DNA from: Nocardiopsis sp. JB363
GTDB lineage: Bacteria; Actinomycetota; Actinomycetes; Streptosporangiales; Streptosporangiaceae
Assembly: GCF_900143625.1 (NCBI RefSeq)
Contig: NZ_FRFF01000132.1
Coordinates: 1-38,411, forward strand
Direction: 5' to 3'
DNA: 38,411 nt
Shown here: piece after piece, positions 32,231 through 38,411 of the stretch
Layout: each line of letters opens with the position of its first letter
Position numbering within the stretch: the first letter of the stretch is position 1
Program-made: the position numbers and the translations under genes
Notes under the pieces: model-generated
What the model saw: only the letters and a program-made list of their open reading frames with translations
Told to the model about the DNA's origin: nothing
The model's database searches: none

Positions 32231-33528
32231 TGACTGATGTGATGTGGAACACCTGGGCCGACACCTACCAGGCCCGCCCCCGCCGAACGACGGCCCCCGG
32301 CAGCACCGAGGAGGTCGTGTCGGCGGTCGCGGAGGCGGCGGCCGAGGGCCTGAGGGTCCGCATGGTCGGCACCGGGCACTCCTTCACCGACGTGGCCATC
32401 ACCGACGGGCTCCTGCTCTCCCCCACCTCCCTGACCGGGTTGCGCTCGGTCGATCCCGTGGCCGGTACCGCCACCGTCGCCGCGGGCACACCACTGTGCG
32501 ACTTCAACGACGCCCTGGCCGAGCACGGTCTGGCGCTGGCCAACATGGGCGACATCGCCGTGCAGACCGTCTCGGGCGCGGTCCAGACGGGGACGCACGG
32601 CACCGGGCGGGACGCCGGCGGTCTGGCGAGCCAGGTGGTCGGCATGGAACTGGTCCTGGCCGACGGTTCGGTGGTGGAGTGCTCGGCCGAACACGAACCG
32701 GACCTGTTCCACGCGGCCCGAGTGGGGTTGGGCGCGTTCGGCGTCGTCACCGCGTTGACCTTCGCGGTGCGCCCGGCCTTCCTGCTGCGGGCCCACGAGG
32801 AACCCATGCCCTTGGACGAGGTGTTGGAGCGGTTGCCGGAACTGCGCGCCGACAACGACCACTTCGAGTTCTTCTGGTTCCCGCACACGGGCAACACCAA
32901 CACCAAGCGCAACAACGTCAGTGAGGGCCCCGCGCGGCCCCTGTCGCCGTTCAAGGCCTGGTTGGACGACGACTTCCTGTCCAACCGGCTCTTCGAACGG
33001 GTCAACCGGGTGTGCCGTCGCTTCCCGGCGACGGTCCCCACGGTCAACCAGATCAGCTCCCGGGCGCTGTCCGCGCGCTCCTACACCGACGTTTCGCACA
33101 AGGTGTTCGCCTCGGTGCGGGAGGTGCGCTTCGTGGAGATGGAGTACGCGATCCCCGTCGAGCACACGGCGGACGTCCTTCGTGAGGCGCGTTCGATCGT
33201 GGACCGGGGCGAGCACCGGGTGAGTTTCCCCGTGGAGGTGCGTTTCTCCCCGGCCGACGACGTGTGGCTGTCGACCGCCCACGGGCGCGAGAGCGCCTAC
33301 GTGGCCGTGCACATGTACCAGGGGACGCCCTACCGGGACTACTTCGCGGACCTGGAAGCGCTGTTCACGTCGGTGGGCGGGCGTCCGCACTGGGGCAAGC
33401 TGCACACCCGCGACCGCTCTTACCTGGAGAGGGTCCATCCCCGGCTGGGCGACGCCCTGGCGGTGCGGGATCGGGTGGACCCGCACCGCCGTTTCGGCAA
33501 CGCCTACCTGGACCGGGTGTTCGGCTGA
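32230..33528 (+). CDS. FAD-dependent sugar-1,4-lactone oxidase (D-arabinono/L-gulono-lactone oxidase family)
   Basis: 432-residue flavoprotein of the VAO family. The FAD domain has VGTGHSFTDVAITDG, with H50 in the place of the usual covalent flavin histidine, and SGAVQTGTHGTG; the C-terminal ALO domain ends with the HWGK motif (387-390) typical of aldonolactone oxidases. It would oxidise a sugar lactone to an ascorbate-like product with O2 or another acceptor; the substrate is uncertain in actinobacteria. No signal peptide or membrane helix. Convergent with the Pro-rich membrane protein gene 12 nt downstream, and divergent from hemH. Confidence 0.93.
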   Translation: MTDVMWNTWADTYQARPRRTTAPGSTEEVVSAVAEAAAEGLRVRMVGTGHSFTDVAITDGLLLSPTSLTGLRSVDPVAGTATVAAGTPLCDFNDALAEHGLALANMGDIAVQTVSGAVQTGTHGTGRDAGGLASQVVGMELVLADGSVVECSAEHEPDLFHAARVGLGAFGVVTALTFAVRPAFLLRAHEEPMPLDEVLERLPELRADNDHFEFFWFPHTGNTNTKRNNVSEGPARPLSPFKAWLDDDFLSNRLFERVNRVCRRFPATVPTVNQISSRALSARSYTDVSHKVFASVREVRFVEMEYAIPVEHTADVLREARSIVDRGEHRVSFPVEVRFSPADDVWLSTAHGRESAYVAVHMYQGTPYRDYFADLEALFTSVGGRPHWGKLHTRDRSYLERVHPRLGDALAVRDRVDPHRRFGNAYLDRVFG

Positions 33529-33540
33529 CGCGGCACTAGG

Positions 33541-34635
33541 TCAGCCGGTGGGCGCCGACTCGTTCCGGCCCTCCGGGGTTTCGCCTTGGGGGGCGCCGCC
33601 CTGCGGGGCGTCCCCTCCCTGTCCGCCGTCGCCGGGCGCGGGTTCGACCGGTTCCCGGGGCTGTTCCGGTGCGGGTTCCTCCGCCGGGGGTTCGACCGGG
33701 TCGGTGGGCACCGTCGGGGCGTCGGTCTCCTGGTCGCCGGGCGGCGTTCCGGGTTCGATCGGTTCCTCGGTCCCCGTCCCGGGAACGGTGTCCGTCCCCT
33801 CCTCCTGAGGCGCCCGATCGCTCTCGGACGTGTCGGTGTCCTCGTCCTCGCCGGTCCGGGCCGGGGCGGACTGACCGCCCAGCAGGGAGGGGGTAGTGGT
33901 CTCGTCCTGGCCCTGGGTCCAGGCCGTCAGGGAACGGCCGGTGAACAGCTCGAAGACCAGGATGACCAGCATGACCAGGACGAACACCGCTCCGGCGGGG
34001 ATGAGGACGGCGCGCCAACCACGTTTGGGACGTGTCCCGTCGCCCTCGGAGGCACCCGCGGTGGCGTCCGCGTCGTCACGGGGTCCCACCCGGGGCAGAA
34101 GTTCGGTCGGATGGTCCGTGACCGGGTCGTGGGGCCTGGTGGGGTCCGCGGGATTGCCGAACCCGTGCGCCAGGGTCTCGCCCGGCAGGCCCTGCCCCAC
34201 GGAGGGCATGGCCATGGTCCGGGTGGCGTCGTCGGCGTCGTTCTCGATGGCCGGTTCCGGCCGTTCCCTGAAAGGAGCGGCAGGGGGGTGCTTGGCCTTC
34301 TCCGCCAGTCCCTTCGCCTGTTCTCCGCTGCGGGTGATCCAGTGCTGGATCACCGGTGCGGCGCTGGTGCTGAGCACGGCCATGACGGCGGTGCCGATGA
34401 CGGTCCCGTAGACGTTCAGGTAGGAGGCGGCGGTCGCCGCCGTCAGGGTGGCCACGCCGGCCCCCGCGACCTGGGCCATGCTCAGGTCGATGCGTCTGCC
34501 CTTGCCCTCCTTTCCGTTCTTGTCGCTCCGGTCGTCGCGGGAGTCATCGGTCTCGTGATCGGCGTGCTGGACGTGGTCGGCCGATCGGCTCCGCTCGTTC
34601 GGCTCGGACCCGCCCCCGTACTCCGGTCTGGGCAT
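33541..34635 (-). CDS. Pro/Glu-rich membrane protein of unknown function
   Basis: 364 residues. A charged N-terminus (about 1-50) is followed by a hydrophobic segment (about 52-85: AQVAGAGVATLTAATAASYL and GTVIGTAVMAVLSTSAAPVI), a long charged linker, and a clear helix near 225-250 (LIPAGAVFVLVMLVILVFEL). The last 110 residues are rich in Pro, Glu, Asp, Thr and Gly and lack cysteines. The first segment resembles a motif seen in many unnamed actinobacterial membrane proteins. I assign no function. The ATG at 34635 has GGAGGGGGG upstream. Upstream lies a region with short repeats. Confidence 0.75.
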   Translation of the reverse strand: MPRPEYGGGSEPNERSRSADHVQHADHETDDSRDDRSDKNGKEGKGRRIDLSMAQVAGAGVATLTAATAASYLNVYGTVIGTAVMAVLSTSAAPVIQHWITRSGEQAKGLAEKAKHPPAAPFRERPEPAIENDADDATRTMAMPSVGQGLPGETLAHGFGNPADPTRPHDPVTDHPTELLPRVGPRDDADATAGASEGDGTRPKRGWRAVLIPAGAVFVLVMLVILVFELFTGRSLTAWTQGQDETTTPSLLGGQSAPARTGEDEDTDTSESDRAPQEEGTDTVPGTGTEEPIEPGTPPGDQETDAPTVPTDPVEPPAEEPAPEQPREPVEPAPGDGGQGGDAPQGGAPQGETPEGRNESAPTG

Positions 34636-35205
34636 GCTGTGGTCCCCCCTCCGTGGGCCGCGCGGGCGCGGCGGGACACTCGTCATGTCATGGGATGGGC
34701 GTGTGGTGGGGCAGATATCCCCGTAGGCCCCAACGCTCACATAACGCCCATAAGTGGATACCTCACTTTAAGGCAGATATAGATCCGATAACGCCATCAC
34801 ATAAGAAGCATCACTGTTCGACCTCCTTCGGCGTGTCGAGTTGCGAACCACAAGGCGCATGATGTCGCCACCTGGTACGAGATCAGAGTTTTTCCCAGGC
34901 CTGGGGTGATTCGAGGTGAGCGGGATACCATCACCGCGGAGCCTTCGTGTGGAATCGGCGACATTCACCGACGATCGCTCCCGGTCGCGCGAGGTTCACC
35001 GTGTCAAGATTGGCAACGGAAGCGACCGCGAGAGCCCCGGAAATCCGGGGTCGGCTCCCACCGTGGTGACCACCACGGACCGGGAGGCGGGCACAGTTCG
35101 GACATGCCGGGCGCGGTACTGGCCGAACAGCTGTCGGCCGACCAGACTTGGAGAACGCGAGGGACGGTCTATACCGACCCTCGACGGGACGTGAAAGGGA
35201 GGGCG
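34636..35205. promoter_or_regulatory. 570-nt divergent intergenic region before sepH
   Basis: No gene seen. The segment 34700-34810 is AT-richer and holds direct repeats: GCAGATAT (34711 and 34773), TCACATAA (34737 and 34797) and ATAACGCC (34741 and 34788). A perfect 8-bp-arm palindrome CCGTGGTG-ac-CACCACGG lies at 35061-35078. Promoters for the Pro-rich membrane gene and for sepH should be here. Confidence 0.45.
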
Positions 35206-36609
35206 ATGCACGAGCTTCGCCTCGTGGCCGTGAGCGAGGACGGCACCTACTTGGTGCTGGCCAGCACCGGCCGTGGAACCCGATTCATGCTCCCCGTCGA
35301 CGACCGCCTGCGAGCCGCCGTACGCGGCCAGTTCTCCCGGCTCGGCAAGTACGAGATCGAAGTGGAGAATCCGTTGCGCCCCAAGGAAATCCAGGCCCGC
35401 ATCCGGTCCGGCGAGACCGCGGAGGCCATCTCCGAGATCTCCGGGATACCCATCGAACGGGTGCGCTGGTTCGAAGGCCCCGTACTCCAGGAACGCGAGT
35501 ACATCGCCCAGCAGGCCCAGCGCGCCACCGTGCGCGCCCAGGGCGACGCCGTACCCGGTCCCTCCTTGGAAGAGATCGTCACCAAGCGGATCGGCGCCCA
35601 CCAGCTGGAGACCGGCGACGCCGTGTGGGACTCCTGGAAACGCGAGGACCGTACCTGGCAGCTCAAGCTCGTCTTCCTGCACGGGGGCGACGAACGCGTC
35701 GCCCACTGGCTGTACGAGCCCAGACACAACTCCGTCGCCCCGGCCGACGAGGAGGCCGCCCGGTTCTCCTCCCCAGAGCCCTTGGAGGCCTCACTCCCAC
35801 CCGGCGCCAACGTCACCCCGTTCTCTCCACGCCGCAACGAGGCCACCTCCGACCTGCCCCGCATGGACGCACGGTCCGCCGCCGAGCGCCGTCACGACCA
35901 CCTCGCTCCGCGTCGCCTGTCGTCCACGCAGGACGAGCCGCTGCGCCCGGCGCCGCAGACGGACCAGTTCGGGGTGCCGCTCCGTGAGGAGCCCAGGCAT
36001 CCGGAGCGGGGACCGGAGCGCGGTCCCTCCCGTAGGCCCGAGCGGGGGCCTGAACGGGGACCGGATCGGGGACCGGAACGCACGCCGCAGGAAGCGCCGC
36101 CCGCCGCCCCGATGCCCGGGTTCTCCTGGCACGAGCCGCAGCGCCGTCGCCCCGTGGAGGAGCCGCCCGCGCGGCCCGAACGCCCGGCCGAACGGTTCGC
36201 GGAGTGGCCCGCGGAGCGTCCCACCGAGCAGTCCCCGGACCGGTTCGAACGGTACGACGAGCCCGCACCGGCCCGTCCCGTGGCCGAGTTCGACGAACCC
36301 GCACCCGAGCCGCGTGGCCGTCCCGAACCTCCGGCCGCCCCGGACTGGATGGACACACGCCCGGCACCCGACCCCGAGCCCGCACCGCCCCCGGCCGAAC
36401 CGGAACGACCGCGTCGACGTCGCGCCACCATCGACCTCAACGACAAGGGCACCCCGCGCCGGGCCGCGGAGGAAGAGCCTGCGGTTCCGGCCACCACGAA
36501 CGGCACCAACGCCGGAAGCGGTTCCGCGCCCAAGCGCAAGGGACGGGGACGCCGCGCCTCGGTGCCCTCCTGGGACGAGATCATGTTCGGTGCGAAGAAG
36601 AACGAGTAG
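35206..36609 (+). CDS. sepH: SepH, septation protein and FtsZ regulator
   Basis: 467 residues. SepH is a conserved actinobacterial division protein that binds FtsZ and stimulates its assembly. The N-terminal DUF3071 domain (about 1-165) starts MHELRLVAVSEDGTYLVLAS and includes the helix-turn-helix ETAEAISEISGIPIERVRWF and AVWDSWKREDRTWQL. A long disordered linker rich in Arg, Pro and Glu follows, with repeats of RGPE/RGPD near 265-295. It ends with the conserved tail PSWDEIMFGAKK. The ATG at 35206 has AAAGGGAGGG directly before it. Single gene, closed by a strong hairpin. Confidence 0.96.
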   Translation: MHELRLVAVSEDGTYLVLASTGRGTRFMLPVDDRLRAAVRGQFSRLGKYEIEVENPLRPKEIQARIRSGETAEAISEISGIPIERVRWFEGPVLQEREYIAQQAQRATVRAQGDAVPGPSLEEIVTKRIGAHQLETGDAVWDSWKREDRTWQLKLVFLHGGDERVAHWLYEPRHNSVAPADEEAARFSSPEPLEASLPPGANVTPFSPRRNEATSDLPRMDARSAAERRHDHLAPRRLSSTQDEPLRPAPQTDQFGVPLREEPRHPERGPERGPSRRPERGPERGPDRGPERTPQEAPPAAPMPGFSWHEPQRRRPVEEPPARPERPAERFAEWPAERPTEQSPDRFERYDEPAPARPVAEFDEPAPEPRGRPEPPAAPDWMDTRPAPDPEPAPPPAEPERPRRRRATIDLNDKGTPRRAAEEEPAVPATTNGTNAGSGSAPKRKGRGRRASVPSWDEIMFGAKKNE

Positions 36610-36623
36610 GCGCACCCGTGGAA

Positions 36624-36661
36624 ACGAGGGGGCGATCACCGACCGGTGATCGCCCCCTCGT
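36624..36661. terminator. strong bidirectional hairpin after sepH
   Basis: A perfect 17-bp inverted repeat (36625-36641 with 36644-36660), extended by an A-T pair. It lies between the convergent sepH and PH-domain genes. A short TTT follows on the minus strand. Confidence 0.85.
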
Positions 36662-36676
36662 GTTCCTCCCCCGCCC

Positions 36677-38410
36677 TCACGACCCGTGGGCCCCGAGACC
36701 GTCTCGGTCAGCGCCCGAACGCGGGCCCTCGTCGTTCACCAGGAAGGGCCGCACCATCTCCGGAGTGATCCGCCCGGCGAAGTCGACCGACTCCTCCAAC
36801 GAGGCGTCCTGAGCCGTGTAGCCGCCCGCGCCGGCGCCCACGGTCACCTGGAGATCGGCCAGCCCCGACCGACGTTGGAACAAGGTCTGGGTCCACGTCC
36901 AGCCGATCACCGCCGACCGCTCCATCGTGGCCTGGCCGCGCTGGAGCGAACCCGAGCGCACACTCACCCTTTCTCCGTCGTAGCCGTGCCCCAAGGACCG
37001 GTACCGGTCCACGGCCAAAGGCACCCCGAGTAGCGCGAGCACCCCGGCGGCCACCATCAACCAGGTCACGTCGAAGTACGCGGCCACCGCCGCCACCACC
37101 ACGAACGGCAGCACCGCGCGGGTCAACCTCCGGTGCAGGGCCGCCCGAGGGTGGCGGGTGAGCCGACCTCGGAACAGGCCCAAGGCACGGTCGACCACCT
37201 CCTCCACCTTGGAGCGGGGTCCCATCGGCAGCAGGACGGCCCGGTTGGCGGTATCGCCCAGGCCGGTGACGATGGCGCGCAGTCGCACAGCCCTTCGGGT
37301 GCGTTCGAGGGGGTTGTCCCGCAACTCGTACCCGCGGATGCGACGACGTTCCAGGGTGACACTGCGGCGGGTGAACAGACCGCGTTCGGCCACCACGGAG
37401 CCGTCCCGGCCCCGAAGGGCGAACCCCCAGTGGGCGAGGGTGTAGGAGACCACCGCGAAGACCGGCATCAGCAGCACCAGGACACCCACGGACACCGCGG
37501 CGAACACCATGAGGAAGCCGCGGTCGGTGCTGGTCACCCAATCCACGAGGAAGTCGGTGGCCATCTGCCCGGCCGACTGTTGGACCATGCCGAACAGAGT
37601 TGCCAGGAGCACGAACGGGGTCACCAGGTAGCCCACGCTGAGCGCCCCGAACAAATACCAGCTCCGGGGCATTCGGAAGTAGGTGACCGTGTCGTCGTCC
37701 GGTTCGGTCACGGCCGCGGAGGTGTCGGACGTGGCGGTGGCGCCCTCCTCTCCCACCGTGGTCGCTTCCGCGCCCTGTCCGGTGAGCACGGCCTTGCGAT
37801 GCAGCAGAACCCTGCGCAGACGCTCGGCCTCGGCGGCGTCCACCGCGTCGAGTTTGCCGTCCTCGGTGCCGCCCGCGGACCCCGCCGCGGCCTCGATGCG
37901 CACCACGGCCACACCCAGCAGGCGATGCAGCAGTGTGCTGGTGACGTCCACCCCGCGCACCCGCTCCAAGGGGATGGTGCGCCGGGAACGTCGGATCAGG
38001 CCGCTGCGGATCTCCAGGCGTTCCGCACCGATCTCGTAGCGGAAGGTCTTCCAGGTGACGAACCCGCCGACGAGCAGCCCCAGGACCGCGAGCACGGTGG
38101 CGGTGAGGATCCAGGGGTTGAACCCACCGATCACCAGACCGGCGGCGATCGGCAGCAGCAGACCCCTGATCTGGATGATCGGCCCCACGACCAGACTGCG
38201 CGGGCTGAGTTTGCGGGCGGTCTCCACCCCGAAGGACCCGCCCTGATCGCCGGGTTCCTCTCCCCACCAGGACCGGGGCTCCGCTCCCCCCGGCTCGACG
38301 GGCGGTTCCCCGAAACCGGGAGGTCCGGAACGCGCGGGCTGCCACGGGCCGGGGCCCTCGTCCGGGGCGTGGTGGCTCGGCGGGAACGCTTCGGGGGCGG
38401 GAGCGGAGCC
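36677..38410 (-). CDS. triple bacterial-PH (DUF304/YdbS-like) membrane protein, 5' end outside window
   Basis: At least 577 residues, cut by the right edge. It has three bacterial PH (bPH2) domains, each with the repeated pattern of a strand, then GLxxRR/TIPLERVRG-type turns (one near RYEIGAERLEIRSGLIRRSR, one near ALRGRDGSVVAERGLFTRRS, one near DGERVSVRSGSLQRGQATME), separated by pairs of membrane helices (about six in all). A GTG at 38227 could start it, but there is no ribosome site there and the frame stays open to the edge with a coding-like Pro/Gly-rich N-terminus including PRSWWGEEPGDQ. I therefore treat it as partial. Function unknown; such proteins sit in the membrane and often come in pairs. 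Confidence 0.85.
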   Translation of the reverse strand, partial: GSAPAPEAFPPSHHAPDEGPGPWQPARSGPPGFGEPPVEPGGAEPRSWWGEEPGDQGGSFGVETARKLSPRSLVVGPIIQIRGLLLPIAAGLVIGGFNPWILTATVLAVLGLLVGGFVTWKTFRYEIGAERLEIRSGLIRRSRRTIPLERVRGVDVTSTLLHRLLGVAVVRIEAAAGSAGGTEDGKLDAVDAAEAERLRRVLLHRKAVLTGQGAEATTVGEEGATATSDTSAAVTEPDDDTVTYFRMPRSWYLFGALSVGYLVTPFVLLATLFGMVQQSAGQMATDFLVDWVTSTDRGFLMVFAAVSVGVLVLLMPVFAVVSYTLAHWGFALRGRDGSVVAERGLFTRRSVTLERRRIRGYELRDNPLERTRRAVRLRAIVTGLGDTANRAVLLPMGPRSKVEEVVDRALGLFRGRLTRHPRAALHRRLTRAVLPFVVVAAVAAYFDVTWLMVAAGVLALLGVPLAVDRYRSLGHGYDGERVSVRSGSLQRGQATMERSAVIGWTWTQTLFQRRSGLADLQVTVGAGAGGYTAQDASLEESVDFAGRITPEMVRPFLVNDEGPRSGADRDGLGAHGS

Positions 38411-38411
38411 C

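Noticed and set aside
1..38411. tRNA, rRNA, CRISPR arrays, insertion sequences, prophage genes
   Set aside because: No cloverleaf, conserved rRNA segment, regularly spaced repeat, transposase or phage structural gene was found on either strand by eye.

Overview
The window is high-GC actinobacterial DNA with dense genes, many GTG/TTG starts and 4-nt stop/start overlaps. Marker proteins (SepH, DUF3710, DUF4193, DUF3159, the CutRS pair, a coproporphyrin-type ferrochelatase, F420-dependent LLM enzyme) place it in Actinomycetota. The order TRAM-methyltransferase, trkA, trkB, DUF3159, DUF3710, dut, DUF4193, suhB matches the Mycobacterium Rv2689c-Rv2701c block as I remember it. The cutRS, small ORF, suhB, hemH part matches the Streptomyces SCO5859-SCO5868 region. 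A Nocardiopsis/Thermobifida-like genus is my best guess, by inference only.

Layout. (1) 1-4300: acnA (minus) with a strong terminator and a promoter carrying two TCTTGAyrTCAAGA-type palindromes, then an Rv1855c-type F420 oxidoreductase. (2) 4436-8197: four translationally coupled genes, an ECF-like sigma factor, a six-helix zinc-finger anti-sigma-like protein, an ABC ATPase and a permease with a large C-terminal domain. (3) 8240-11657: an EamA exporter and a secreted M64 metallopeptidase with a beta-helix-like tail. (4) 11711-15363: rRNA/tRNA uridine methyltransferase, paired TrkA-type K+ regulators, DUF3159 protein. (5) 15626-19208: a cargo segment absent from the Mycobacterium block: serpin coupled to an APH-fold kinase, and PIG-L deacetylase with an alpha/beta hydrolase. 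(6) 19268-24434: DUF3710, dut, an archaeal-type valS, DUF4235 and DUF4193. (7) 24951-28632: cutS/cutR with a terminator-like hairpin just upstream of cutR, a 54-residue protein and an inositol monophosphatase. (8) 28800-33528: S9 peptidase, ferrochelatase and a divergent sugar-1,4-lactone oxidase. (9) 33541-38410: a Pro-rich membrane protein, SepH (FtsZ regulator) and a triple bacterial-PH membrane protein that runs off the right edge.

No rRNA, tRNA, CRISPR array, insertion sequence or phage gene was seen. The most interesting items are the acnA operators, the sigma/anti-sigma/ABC cassette, the serpin-kinase pair, a CutS homologue without the cysteine-bearing sensor loop, and the putative attenuator in front of cutR.
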